This document shows, in pieces, positions 9,154-18,753 of a stretch of DNA of 33,416 nt. The position numbers and the translations under genes were made by a program. Location: positions 1 through 33,416 of the forward strand of contig JAKEEQ010000433.1 of the NCBI GenBank assembly GCA_022616515.1, given 5' to 3'. Source of the stretch: Chloroflexota bacterium (GTDB taxonomy: Bacteria > Chloroflexota > Anaerolineae > Aggregatilineales > J027). Position 1 is the first letter of the stretch. Each line of letters starts with the position of its first letter. A model generated the notes under the pieces. The model had not been told where the DNA came from. It did not search any database and saw only the letters and a list, made by a program, of their open reading frames with translations.

Positions 9154-9884
9154 GCGGCTTCCGGTGAAGCCAGAAATAGAACCAGACGAGCCGCATCATC
9201 TGGGCTGCCAACACGCCCCAACGGTGCTGCTGACCTCAATTGTTCATGCAACTCATCCGACATCCAGCCTGTGTCAGTAGGACCGGGGTCAACGGCGTTA
9301 ACGGTGATGCCGCGACCCATGACCTCTGCACTCAAACTTATTGTGAAAGCATCAATAGCCCCTTTGGAAGCTGCATAGGCCAGATTGCCCGGCATCGGCG
9401 CATATCCCTGACCGGATGTCAGATTGATGATACGACCACCCTCCTGCCCCGTCCAGTGTTGAACGAACTGCTGGCTCATTAGAATCGTACCTGTTACATT
9501 AACCGATAGGTGAGCATTCAAGATACTACTATTTATCGCAAGAATATCAACATCGACCGAGTAGGCTGCATTGTTAACGAGAATATCAATCTGTCTGAAA
9601 AAATCTATGGCTGTTTTAAAAACAATGGCTGGTGATGCCGGATCGGAAAGGTCAATTTCAATACCCTGTGCAGCCACCCCAAGTGCGCGAAGATCTTGTA
9701 GAATTTGGCCCGGTTCATTTGGAGAGACGCCCCAGGGCATTTCTTGATCAAAGGGGCGATAGTAGGTTGTGAAGATAGATGCGCCTGCGGCTGCCAGTCG
9801 TGTAGCGATAGCCTTTCCAATTCCAATTGAACGGGTAACGCCGGTGACAATGGCAACTTTGCCGGAAAGTGGCTCATTCGACAT
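9111..9884 (-). CDS. Short-chain dehydrogenase/reductase (3-oxoacyl-ACP reductase-like)
   Basis: Motifs KVAIVTGVTRSIGIGKAIA, DILVNNAAYS, YAASKGAIDAFT, ITVNAVDPGPTDTGWM. ORF opens to 9956; M at 9884 (MSNEPLSGKVAIVTG) is preferred. Confidence 0.9.
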   Translation of the reverse strand: MSNEPLSGKVAIVTGVTRSIGIGKAIATRLAAAGASIFTTYYRPFDQEMPWGVSPNEPGQILQDLRALGVAAQGIEIDLSDPASPAIVFKTAIDFFRQIDILVNNAAYSVDVDILAINSSILNAHLSVNVTGTILMSQQFVQHWTGQEGGRIINLTSGQGYAPMPGNLAYAASKGAIDAFTISLSAEVMGRGITVNAVDPGPTDTGWMSDELHEQLRSAAPLGRVGSPDDAARLVLFLASPEAAWITGQIIRSRGGL

Positions 9885-10221
9885 CGGCAATGCGGTCAGG
9901 CAGACTGAACTTGCCATCTTTATCGGGAGGGAAATCGATGACCTGTAACACAGCATCCATATTTAGGGGACCATATAGATGTGGAAAATGGTCACCGTCC
10001 GAGGGTTCGTAACGTAAGGGTGACCTGACGCGCTCTGTGTCGACGAGTAGGAGGACAAGACCTACCTGAGCCTTATATAAACGCTCCGCGACCTCAAGAA
10101 GTTGAGCAGGCAAACAAAAGTGAATATACCCCTCTGTTTGAAGTGTGTCGCCCTCATAACTGCCGGAGAGTTGGGCTTTTTCCCACTCTTCGCGAGGCGT
10201 TATATGTACTATCATTGCCAT
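9874..10221 (-). CDS. DUF952 family protein
   Basis: Sequence MIVHITPREEWEKAQLSGSYEGDTLQTEGYIHFCLPAQLLEVAERLY...HLYGPLNMDAVLQV matches DUF952 features. Confidence 0.85.
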   Translation of the reverse strand: MAMIVHITPREEWEKAQLSGSYEGDTLQTEGYIHFCLPAQLLEVAERLYKAQVGLVLLLVDTERVRSPLRYEPSDGDHFPHLYGPLNMDAVLQVIDFPPDKDGKFSLPDRIADVE

Positions 10222-10343
10222 AATATTCGTTTTCCTGAGCTAAACTCTGTGTAACATAATATAAGTCTATCAGAGGATTTGGTTCTGACAAATTTCGCTG
10301 TTGCGCCAAGCCAACGGTGTTATGAATACTGCCGGGAGAAATC

Positions 10344-10664
10344 ATGGTCAAACTGGTCATTTTGTATAAGCACCCTAAAGATGAAGATGCTTTTGAGCAG
10401 GGATATGTCAACAGTCTGGCGCTGTTGGAGAAGATGCCGGGTATTATTCGCCAGCAGGCAAATATAGTGCTGGGTAATCCCGAAGGCCGTTCGCCATACT
10501 ATCGAATTTTAGAACTCTATTTCGATTCATATGATAATCTAGATGCCGCACTGCGCTCTCCCGAAGGCGTTGCGGCAGGTCGGCTGTTGATGAGCTTTGC
10601 GGGCGATCTGGTTGAACTGCTATTTGTTGATGTTTTTGAAGATGACTTGTCGAAAGAAACGTAA
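10344..10664 (+). CDS. EthD-family (dimeric alpha/beta barrel) protein
   Basis: Sequence MVKLVILYKHPKDEDAFEQGYVNSLALLEKMPGI...YRILELYFDSYDNLDAALRSPEGVAAGRLL. Confidence 0.75.
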   Translation: MVKLVILYKHPKDEDAFEQGYVNSLALLEKMPGIIRQQANIVLGNPEGRSPYYRILELYFDSYDNLDAALRSPEGVAAGRLLMSFAGDLVELLFVDVFEDDLSKET

Positions 10665-10667
10665 TTT

Positions 10668-11294
10668 ATGTTTATAACATTTGAAGGTCTTGACGGCAGC
10701 GGAAAGACGACTCAAATCCAGCTTCTGACAGCATTTTTGCGCAATCAGGGATACGATGTTGTCGCGACCCGCGAACCGGGTGGAACGGCCATTGGCGACC
10801 AAATCCGGGAAATATTGCACAGTCTAAAAAATGATGAAATGCATCCTCGTACCGAACTGCTGCTGTACACGGCTTCCAGAGCACAGTTGATTGAACAGGT
10901 CATCAAGCCGCACCTACAAGCCAACGCGATTGTTTTAAGTGACCGTTTTGTTGATTCAACACTGGCTTATCAGGGATACGGTCACCGGCTGGACCTCAAT
11001 GTGCTGCGAACAATTCTGAACTTCGCTACCGGCGGGCTAACTCCAGACGTGACAATCTACATGGATATTTCGGTTGAGGAAGGGTTGAAACGGCGGCGCA
11101 GGGCAGCGGATGATGGCGAAGAATGGAACCGGCTGGATGCGCTGGCACTTGCGTTTCATAAACGGGTTTACGCTGGTTACCAAATTTTAGTGGCGGAAGA
11201 ACCGGAACGCTGGGTTCAGATTGCTGCGTTGGGATCGGAAGTCGAAATCCACCAGCAAATCCGAGATGCTCTGTTGCCACGGCTTAAGCAGTAG
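10668..11294 (+). CDS. tmk: Thymidylate kinase
   Basis: Motifs MFITFEGLDGSGKTTQIQLL, TREPGG, SDRFVDSTLAYQGYG. Confidence 0.96.
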   Translation: MFITFEGLDGSGKTTQIQLLTAFLRNQGYDVVATREPGGTAIGDQIREILHSLKNDEMHPRTELLLYTASRAQLIEQVIKPHLQANAIVLSDRFVDSTLAYQGYGHRLDLNVLRTILNFATGGLTPDVTIYMDISVEEGLKRRRRAADDGEEWNRLDALALAFHKRVYAGYQILVAEEPERWVQIAALGSEVEIHQQIRDALLPRLKQ

Positions 11295-12666
11295 CCGAGT
11301 ACATTCTCTCGCAGATAGCTCTAACTTTCTCACGCAGTTCAGGGTCGTCTTCTAGCTGGCTTGCAATCTTATTGTAGCTGTAGAGCACCGTACTGTGATT
11401 GCGCCCCAGCGCATCGCCGATTTCGGGCAGGGATGCATCGGTTTCTTCACGGGCAATATAGATAGCGAGATGGCGGGCGTTGACGACATCGCGGTTGCGA
11501 CTCTTGCCTACGAGGTCGCTCAAACTGAGCTGGCAGCAGCGGGCAGTAGCTTCGATCACGTCCGAAACCCGCAAACGCCGCTTCATGGTAGACATATCGC
11601 GCGGCTCACGTCCCTGCCGCAAAATACGTTCGGCCATATCAAGGGTCAGGCCAGTTCCCATAAGTGTCGAATAGGCCAGTACCTGAGTCAGTGTGCCTTC
11701 GAGGTCGCGCACATTGCCTTCGATGTACTCAGCGATGAGTTCTGCGATCTCAAAGGGCAGCCACTGGCCCTGCATCTCGGCCTTATCAGTCAAAATTGCC
11801 AGGCGCGTTGCGAATTCAGGCGGCTGAATATCGACCAGTAAGCCCCATATAAAGCGGGAACGCAGCCGTTCGCCAAGCGCAGCAATATCTTCGGGGTGGC
11901 GGTCGGAGGCAAGGACGATTTGTTTGCCCTGACTGTGCAGAGCATTGAAAGTGTGGAAAAACTCTTCCTGAATATTGCCCTTATTTGCCAGAAACTGGAT
12001 GTCATCAATTAGCAGAATATCGAGATTGCGATAGGTATCCCGAAAATCAATGGTCGCTTTGTGGCGAATTGACTCGACTAAATGATTGGTGAACTGTTCG
12101 GCAGTGGTATACAGTACTTTGTAACCCTGCGAGTCGAGTTTATGCCCAATAGCATGCAGCAGGTGAGTCTTACCCAGTCCCGAATCGCCATAAATGAACA
12201 ATGGATTATATGTTTCAGCCGGACGCTCGCTGATGGCCTGTGCTGCGGCAAAGGCGAGTTGATTGCTGGCCCCCACAACAAATGTGTCGAAAGAGTAATT
12301 GGCGTTCAGCCGGGGATTCCAATCACGATTCTCTTCAACATATTCTCTGGCAGCAGGTTCAATTCCGCCGAATTCGGATGTTCCTATCGGATTCGCTGTA
12401 ATTGGATGTTCGGGAATGTAGGGATTGGAGACAACAAATTCAATGTCGATAGGCTGGCGGAAGATACCACTCAAGGTGTGTTTAACCGACCGATATAGCC
12501 GCTTTTCCAGCCAATCCTTGATATATGCGTTGCGTACACTGAGCGTGAAGACACCATTGTGGAATGCGACAAATTCGCAGTCGCGAACCCACGTATCATA
12601 GGTAGCACGATGCAACTGCACTCGCAATTGGCCTTGCGTTGCTCGCCATGCATCCTGGGGTTTCAT
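11284..12666 (-). CDS. dnaA: Chromosomal replication initiator protein DnaA
   Basis: Walker A GDSGLGKTHLLHAIGH; LLIDDIQFLANK; C-terminal signature VVNARHLAIYIAREETDASLPEIGDALGRNHSTVLYS. M at 12666 (MKPQDAW) preferred over 12696. Confidence 0.96.
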   Translation of the reverse strand: MKPQDAWRATQGQLRVQLHRATYDTWVRDCEFVAFHNGVFTLSVRNAYIKDWLEKRLYRSVKHTLSGIFRQPIDIEFVVSNPYIPEHPITANPIGTSEFGGIEPAAREYVEENRDWNPRLNANYSFDTFVVGASNQLAFAAAQAISERPAETYNPLFIYGDSGLGKTHLLHAIGHKLDSQGYKVLYTTAEQFTNHLVESIRHKATIDFRDTYRNLDILLIDDIQFLANKGNIQEEFFHTFNALHSQGKQIVLASDRHPEDIAALGERLRSRFIWGLLVDIQPPEFATRLAILTDKAEMQGQWLPFEIAELIAEYIEGNVRDLEGTLTQVLAYSTLMGTGLTLDMAERILRQGREPRDMSTMKRRLRVSDVIEATARCCQLSLSDLVGKSRNRDVVNARHLAIYIAREETDASLPEIGDALGRNHSTVLYSYNKIASQLEDDPELREKVRAICERMYSATA

Positions 12667-13193
12667 TCGTCTCCACACTCTCTGTAAAAAAATCATCCAC
12701 GGACAAGATATATAACAAACATCATCTACTCTGGCATGCGGCTCTCATCGCACACTGGTGGGCGTGGATTTATACGGCTAAATTCCGTTGTCTCATTGTG
12801 GTCCCGGATACTTTGCGAAGGTCATCTTTTATCCATTGCGTAGGAGTTAATCAATGGAATTGGAAATTGGGTCCCACAATTTCGAAGGTTCAGATATTGT
12901 AGCAATGTCACCTTGAAGACTCAACTAAATCGAGAACTTTTAAGGTTTGGAAAAATACAACCTGTAGAAAGTGACGTTTGGACCATGTTTTTTGTTGTTA
13001 AAAGATATAATATATATATATGTTGGAGGTAGATGTCACTTCCGAAATTTTAAGGAAATAGTCGGAGATAGCTCTATCAGTCCATATTATATATTGTTGC
13101 GGGGATAGTTAATGCATGTTTGGTGCGTTAACGGCTAACAAACATTAACGACGTACCATTGCACGTCTACTGAGCAGTCAGGGGTTTAACATA

Positions 13194-13514
13194 ATGTCAT
13201 TACAACACACAAAACCATCTACATCGGAGGGAACTGCCGACATCATCAAAGTATCTGCCGGTTCGCGTTCCACTGCCGTTGCTGGTGCCATCGCTGGCGT
13301 CATTCGACAGTACCATCATGCCGAAGTTCAAGCCATTGGAGCCGGAGCCGTCTATCAAGCGGTGAAGGCCATTGCGATTGCCCGTAAATATCTTTCGCAT
13401 GAAGTTGGTATAATGACCGTGCCCGTTTTTACTGATGTCATGATTGAAGGTCAGGAAAGAACGGCAATCCGCTTTATCGTAGAAGAACGCACTGTCTTTG
13501 ACAGCGAGGAGTAA
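13194..13514 (+). CDS. spoVS: Stage V sporulation protein S family
   Basis: Sequence DIIKVSAGSRSTAVAGAIAGVIRQYHHAEVQAIGAGAVYQAVKAIAIARKYL...FTDVMIEGQERTAIRFIVEE. Confidence 0.9.
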   Translation: MSLQHTKPSTSEGTADIIKVSAGSRSTAVAGAIAGVIRQYHHAEVQAIGAGAVYQAVKAIAIARKYLSHEVGIMTVPVFTDVMIEGQERTAIRFIVEERTVFDSEE

Positions 13515-14348
13515 ATGGCAAAAATCGATCTTCATATGCACTCGACCGCTTCTGATGGGGTTTACTCACCATCAGAACTCGTTCGCATTGCTCTTGAGCG
13601 TGGATTGAGCGTAATTGCCCTGACAGACCATGATAGTCTGGAGGGAGTTCCAGAAGCACTTGCCGCCGCAGAAGACACCGGTCTTACTGTGATCGCAGGT
13701 CTGGAATTGGGCTGTGAGAACGGCCCCCGTGACGTTCATGTGCTGGGTTATGGATTGGATCCGTATGACGAGGAACTCCGCAACAAACTCGCTGAAATGC
13801 GAGACTATCGTGAACATCGTGCCGAGCGAATTGTTGAGAAACTCAATAGTCTCGGTATCCCTGTAACATACGAACGGATCTGTGAAATTGCCGGTGAGGG
13901 CGTTATTGCGCGTCCCCATATCGCCAAAGCAATGATTGAAGTAGGCGCTGTAGCCGATTACCAGGAAGCCTTCGATAAATACATTCACAACGATGGTCCT
14001 GCATATGTACCGCGTCTCCGCCTCAGCCCTGAGGATGGTATTAATCTCATTCATCAGGCTGGCGGAGTGGCGATTGTTGCGCACCCGTGCCGGTATGCTG
14101 ATCCCATTGGCGTTGTGAGAGAATTTGCGGGTCACGGTGTAGATGGGGTAGAAATATTCTATCCCGACAACCCGCCGCAACTCCGCAATGAATTGAACGA
14201 AGTCGCCGATGAATTGGGACTTATCAAGACAGGTGGGTGCGATTTTCATAGACCGGGTCCAAACGGTGACCTGCTTATGGGTTGTGAGGACGTTCCGCAG
14301 AATGCTGTAGACTCAATTTTGGCACGTGCCGAACGTTATCGCGTTTAG
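13515..14348 (+). CDS. PHP-domain metal-dependent phosphoesterase
   Basis: Motifs IDLHMHSTASDGVYSPSELV, VIALTDHDSLEGV, GGVAIVAHPCRY, TGGCDFHRPG. Confidence 0.92.
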   Translation: MAKIDLHMHSTASDGVYSPSELVRIALERGLSVIALTDHDSLEGVPEALAAAEDTGLTVIAGLELGCENGPRDVHVLGYGLDPYDEELRNKLAEMRDYREHRAERIVEKLNSLGIPVTYERICEIAGEGVIARPHIAKAMIEVGAVADYQEAFDKYIHNDGPAYVPRLRLSPEDGINLIHQAGGVAIVAHPCRYADPIGVVREFAGHGVDGVEIFYPDNPPQLRNELNEVADELGLIKTGGCDFHRPGPNGDLLMGCEDVPQNAVDSILARAERYRV

Positions 14349-14367
14349 AAACGGAAGAACAGTTGCC

Positions 14368-14745
14368 ATGCAGATTTTCATCAGTTATGCCTTGACCGAT
14401 CACGATTTTGCTGAATATCTCGCAGAACGTCTTGGTCAGATGGGAGTGCCCATTGCGTGGGCGCATCCAGAAGATGAACCTTCTGCATGGCAAACTGCTT
14501 TTGAAAATTCACATATTGTGATTGTCGTGCTGAGTCCGCAGGCACTCGAAGATTCAAATGTCAACAACGATTGGCGTCAGGCCCTTGAAACGCGCCGCCC
14601 GCTGCTTCCTGCATTCATTGAAACATGTTTTCCCGACTTGCCCGTCAATAAGTACGCAGATTTTACCGGCGATCTTGATCGCGGATTTAATCGGCTGATG
14701 CATTTACTGTTTGATCAAGCCGCTCGTCTCCGAAACCGCTTCTAG
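14368..14745 (+). CDS. Stand-alone TIR-domain protein
   Basis: Sequence MQIFISYALTDHDFAEYLAERLGQMGVPIAW...AFENSHIVIVVLSPQALEDSNVNNDWRQALETRRPLLPAFIE. ORF opens at 14326, but M at 14368 follows a GGAAG-containing leader. Confidence 0.8.
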   Translation: MQIFISYALTDHDFAEYLAERLGQMGVPIAWAHPEDEPSAWQTAFENSHIVIVVLSPQALEDSNVNNDWRQALETRRPLLPAFIETCFPDLPVNKYADFTGDLDRGFNRLMHLLFDQAARLRNRF

Positions 14746-14756
14746 CGGTGTTTCCC

Positions 14757-15926
14757 CTAATCTGGCCCGTTCCCTTGACGATTATTGCCGTTGTTATTTT
14801 GATTACCCTGTCGATTGCCTCTTCTGCCAGGTTCAGGTCCGGGTTCGCCACACCGTTCACGCCAGCCAACCGCAGGTGCATGAGGTGGGGGTGGATTGCT
14901 GCAATCAATTGCTTCAGACGGTGGTGGTCCAGCGTTATCGGTCGGCGGATTTTCGTCCGCAGAAGAATCGGGATTGCCAGCACTGTCTTCAACATCCTCA
15001 TTGGCAGAGGAGTCTCGACACTGCAAACCAAGACTCGCCGTTATCTCTTCGGCTGTAAATTCATTGGAAGTACCCGACAACATTTCCTTGGCAGAGGCTA
15101 ACGCATTAATCTCAGGAGCATCGTTGACCCTGATATTGAGCTGCACCGAGATATACTGCTCAAATAGGGCATTTGTATCCATTGCCAGGATGGTTGCCTG
15201 ATTAAAGGTTTGATCGTTGATGGTAACAACCACATCTGACCACAACGCTGGTTGCGCTTTCCAATACTCAAAATCACACACGGTCAAGTCTGGCAGGCGC
15301 AAATGAGTGAGTCGGTCATCAATATCAGTCATCAGCGTTTGAATAGAATGGTTCTGTGGTCGGATTTGCTGTGCTTTTGTCAATAAGGTTTGCTGCTCTT
15401 CGGTGAGCGCAATTAGGTCGAGCCGTGTGGCGTCCGATGCGGACAACCGTTGTATGTGATCAATTTCGTCACTGGCATCCTGAATGACAGCCAGATCGAC
15501 CACCCCTTCATCAAGAAGTTGCTCAAATTCATCCAGCCGCCGCTGACTAAATTCCAGGCGCAGATCGACTTCGGCGCTTTCAGATGCTGCGAACGATAAC
15601 CGGGTGCCTTCAACAAACCGTTTGACCGGATAGAGAGGTTCACCCGGTAGAGCATCTTCTGAAGCCCACGCGGTTCCGCCGCCGATAAACATAACCACAA
15701 TTAGCACAGCGGCAATTGCCTTAAACAATACGCGGTGTGTTGTGCGACGCTGAAACGAAACGACGTTGGGGCTTAAGAGTCTTGCTTCAATACGAGCTTT
15801 TGCGGCAGTGTTCAACATTGGTCGGGGGGCATGTTGCAAGCGATTGACGACGTCAACAAAGGGTGATAAATCTTCACCGGCTGCTTCATCCAGATTGTCC
15901 GGGTAATGATGTAAACGGTCGTCCAT
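14757..15926 (-). CDS. DUF5667-type membrane protein, likely anti-sigma partner
   Basis: TM LFKAIAAVLIVVMFIGGGTAWASEDALPGEPLYPVKRFVEGTRLSFA (DUF5667 hallmark); directly downstream of an ECF sigma gene; Asn/Gly-rich C-terminal tail. Confidence 0.8.
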   Translation of the reverse strand: MDDRLHHYPDNLDEAAGEDLSPFVDVVNRLQHAPRPMLNTAAKARIEARLLSPNVVSFQRRTTHRVLFKAIAAVLIVVMFIGGGTAWASEDALPGEPLYPVKRFVEGTRLSFAASESAEVDLRLEFSQRRLDEFEQLLDEGVVDLAVIQDASDEIDHIQRLSASDATRLDLIALTEEQQTLLTKAQQIRPQNHSIQTLMTDIDDRLTHLRLPDLTVCDFEYWKAQPALWSDVVVTINDQTFNQATILAMDTNALFEQYISVQLNIRVNDAPEINALASAKEMLSGTSNEFTAEEITASLGLQCRDSSANEDVEDSAGNPDSSADENPPTDNAGPPPSEAIDCSNPPPPHAPAVGWRERCGEPGPEPGRRGNRQGNQNNNGNNRQGNGPD

Positions 15927-15929
15927 CTT

Positions 15930-16499
15930 TTACTTCTCTCCCCGCAAATAGTGCCGCGAGTCTTTTTCGGTGCCAAGTAAGGCAGCCAATTGTTTAAGCG
16001 CCCGGTGTTGGGCGGTCATGATGGCCCCTGTGCTTTTGCCGAGTATTTCGGCAACTTCCTCATGACTTTTGAGTTCAACAAATCTCAGGATGATGATCGT
16101 TTGCTGCTCATCAGTCAGTTGGGCAAGTGCTGATCGAAGCTCATCAAATGACTCTCGATCCTGTACACGAATGTCCAGCGGTGTTTCGCTGCTATGCAAT
16201 GTGTCAGGTAGTTCCTCCACGGGTTTCTTGCGTCGATAGTAGTCAGCGACATGGCCCTTAGCAATCTGGTATAACCACGCCTCAAAGGGCGCACCTGTGA
16301 AACGATAACGTGGCAACTGCTCAATCATTGCCAGAAAGATTTGCGCGATGATGTCTTCAATTGCTGCATCGTCTGACACCCGATAACCTACATATCGCGT
16401 GATCTTAGCTAGATAACGATGATACAACGCCGCAACGGCTTCACGGCTGCCCGTTTTGGCATCCTCAATCAGGATGTGGTCAGGCGTTTCCGATGTCAT
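15930..16499 (-). CDS. ECF-type RNA polymerase sigma-70 factor
   Basis: Region 2 AIEDIIAQIFLAMIEQLPRYRFTGAPFEAWLYQIAKGHVADYYRR; region 4 LAQLTDEQQTIIILRFVELKSHEEVAEILGKSTGAIMTAQHRALKQL. Confidence 0.92.
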   Translation of the reverse strand: MTSETPDHILIEDAKTGSREAVAALYHRYLAKITRYVGYRVSDDAAIEDIIAQIFLAMIEQLPRYRFTGAPFEAWLYQIAKGHVADYYRRKKPVEELPDTLHSSETPLDIRVQDRESFDELRSALAQLTDEQQTIIILRFVELKSHEEVAEILGKSTGAIMTAQHRALKQLAALLGTEKDSRHYLRGEK

Positions 16500-16703
16500 T
16501 CCAAATCTCGCTGTTTGCGACGCATCTGTTATATCGTAATTCCTGCGCCAATCTTACAAAATGGGAACATGATAATTCGATGAGAGACATGTCCCTGTCC
16601 TGGCTGTTGAGACTTGTCTTATTCTAACGTTAGCATGAATTCGAGGCTACAGTTTATTTGTGGAATTAACCCTGATCAACCTCGTCATGAACGGGGTCAG
16701 AGG

Positions 16704-18677
16704 TTAATTTCCGCCAAAGACCTGGATAGCGATGACAATCGGATCACCAACCAGAATAGGCTCATCGAATTCGGGAGCCGCAAATTGGAGCTGCCACGCA
16801 CCAAAGTAACAACCGCGCGTCCGGGGTGCTTCAGCGGCAAACTCAAGTGATGTCTGTTCACCGCGACGTACCCGCTGTGTGATAAAAAAGCGCGGTCGTT
16901 GAGGGCTGGTGAAGTTGATGTCGTAGGTGATACGGGATGTATCCTCAGGGCAATTGTTGTTTAAATTGTCGTAGAATCCTTCTTCGACCAGCGTTGAGGT
17001 GTTGCTCACAAAAGTCAACTCTAAATCACCATTAAGCGGCCAGTCGCACGTACTTGCATTTTCGATGACGATTTCAAGATCGAAGTCATTGCCTGCCCCG
17101 ACAAGCCTCTCGTTGCGTGTCGCAGTAATAGGTGGAGCGATGCCAATATCTTCAGGCTCAATGACGACATAATTAAGATCACAGCGTGCCAGAATTTCGA
17201 CCAGATCGGGTGTCGGAGAAGGTGCATTGGCTGTTGCGAGGGCAATAGCTGTAGACGTCTCACCGGCAATGGCGCGGGCTGTCGCCGTCCGGTTGGGCGT
17301 TCGTGTTGGTGTGGGCGTGACCTGTGTGTCCGTTGGAGTGGGTGTAGGTGTATCGGTGGCTGTGTCAGTGGGCGTCGGCGTATCGGTTGGTGTGGGCGTA
17401 TCGGTAGCCGTGTCGGTCGATGTCGGCGTATCGGTCGATGTTGGTGTATCGGTCGATGTCGGCGTATCCGTTGATGTTGAGGAGGGCGAAGCATCTGCTA
17501 CGACAGCCTCGGTTGGATTTGAATTCTCTTCCTCAGACAGCAGATTTGATAGCGGTCCTACCCCACCTATTCCGGCGACCAACAGGGCCAGCAGTAGACC
17601 AACAGATGCCACGAATAAAATAGTTATCGCCGACAAGAACAGGTTGTCGGCCCGCGTACGTCTTCTTCGGGCGCTTCCGGTTGAAGTCGTGGAGGAGAAG
17701 TTGCGCGTGCTGCTTGTTGTAACGGGCCGCTCATCCAATTCCCCGGCTGAAAGGACAGGCGTTAAATCAGAAGTTGATCTTAGATCTGTGTCATGAGACA
17801 CCGGGAAACCAGCAGGACGCTTCAACTGAGAGGGGCGATCAAAATTGGCATCAATCCCCGCATGTAACTCTTCAAGAAACTCATCTGCTGTTTGGTAACG
17901 CTGATCAGCATCTTTGTCCATCGCCTTTTTGATGATATTTATCACCCAGTCAGGCGTTTCTGGCGCAATGCTTCTAATGTCCGGCAACGGCTCATTCAGA
18001 TGTTGCAGAATAACGGCTAACGGTGTGTCAGCGTCATAGGGAAGTTGGCCTGTAACCAGTTGAAAGAAAATGACGCCCAGCGAATAAATATCTGAGCGTT
18101 CGTCACCAGCCTCACCTAAGCCCTGTTCAGGGGCCATGTAGGCCGGTGTGCCGACCATTCCCCCGCTGGCCGTAAACTGGACTCCTGTTACGATTTTGGC
18201 AATACCGAAGTCGGTCAATACCACCCGCCCGTCCTCATCCAACATGAGGTTAGCGGGTTTGACATCGCGATGAATCATATTGCGCTTGTGGGCGTAGGAA
18301 AGGGCGCTGCCTGTTCCCGAAATTATATAAATGGCTTCTTCAAGGTTTATTCGCTGATTACCGGCTGTTAACTCAAGCAAGCGATCCTTCAGGGTTGGAC
18401 CATTGATGAGTTCCATCACCATGTAGTAGCTTTCACTGCTTTCGTCAAACTCAAAGTCGAAAACCTGAACAATATTAGGATGACGGAGCTTTGCTACATT
18501 CTTAGCTTCTTTTTCAAAGCGGTTCTTGAACTCTGGATCGTCTGCGAGGAAGGGATGTAGAACCTTGATAGCTACGTAGCGGTCAAGGGAAGCGTGATAC
18601 CCCCGATAAACTTCTGCCATTCCTCCTCGACCGAGGCGCTCAATAACTTCGTATTTACCTAAAGTTTTCCTTGCCAC
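16704..18677 (-). CDS. PknB-type Ser/Thr protein kinase with TM, STDTPT-repeat linker and C-terminal NBR1-like Ig domain
   Basis: Motifs LGRGGMAEVYRGY, YVAIKVL, MIHRDVKPANLML, DFGIAK, GTPAYMAPEQ; TM LFLSAITILFVASVGLLLALLVAG; C-terminal FDLEIVIENASTCDWPLNGDLELTF. Confidence 0.93.
   Translation of the reverse strand: MARKTLGKYEVIERLGRGGMAEVYRGYHASLDRYVAIKVLHPFLADDPEFKNRFEKEAKNVAKLRHPNIVQVFDFEFDESSESYYMVMELINGPTLKDRLLELTAGNQRINLEEAIYIISGTGSALSYAHKRNMIHRDVKPANLMLDEDGRVVLTDFGIAKIVTGVQFTASGGMVGTPAYMAPEQGLGEAGDERSDIYSLGVIFFQLVTGQLPYDADTPLAVILQHLNEPLPDIRSIAPETPDWVINIIKKAMDKDADQRYQTADEFLEELHAGIDANFDRPSQLKRPAGFPVSHDTDLRSTSDLTPVLSAGELDERPVTTSSTRNFSSTTSTGSARRRRTRADNLFLSAITILFVASVGLLLALLVAGIGGVGPLSNLLSEEENSNPTEAVVADASPSSTSTDTPTSTDTPTSTDTPTSTDTATDTPTPTDTPTPTDTATDTPTPTPTDTQVTPTPTRTPNRTATARAIAGETSTAIALATANAPSPTPDLVEILARCDLNYVVIEPEDIGIAPPITATRNERLVGAGNDFDLEIVIENASTCDWPLNGDLELTFVSNTSTLVEEGFYDNLNNNCPEDTSRITYDINFTSPQRPRFFITQRVRRGEQTSLEFAAEAPRTRGCYFGAWQLQFAAPEFDEPILVGDPIVIAIQVFGGN
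17407..17478 (-). repeat. In-frame tandem 18-bp repeat encoding the STDTPT hexapeptide linker
   Basis: Successive units on + strand: gtcggcgtatcggtcgat / gttggtgtatcggtcgat / gtcggcgtatccgttgat; translates to TSTDTPTSTDTPTSTDTPTSTDT. Confidence 0.8.
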
Positions 18678-18753
18678 GAGAGTTGTTTACCTTTGTGATC
18701 GGCAGAGCTAAGCACATCGTGTAGTATAGCGGATAACAGGCGACTACCCAACT

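Noticed and set aside
13572-14249. 225-aa minus-strand ORF opposite the PHP gene
   Set aside because: The sense strand encodes a canonical PHP domain with all metal motifs.
16624-16633. Palindrome CTAACGTTAG between sigma factor and kinase genes
   Set aside because: Only 10 bp and isolated; could occur by chance.
17407-17478. CRISPR-like repeat array
   Set aside because: Repeats are 18 bp, contiguous without spacers and in frame with a protein linker.
17227-17796. 189-aa + strand ORF rich in Val/Gly/Ser
   Set aside because: Antisense shadow of the kinase Thr/Pro-Asp repeat linker; the minus-strand kinase frame is clearly the real gene.
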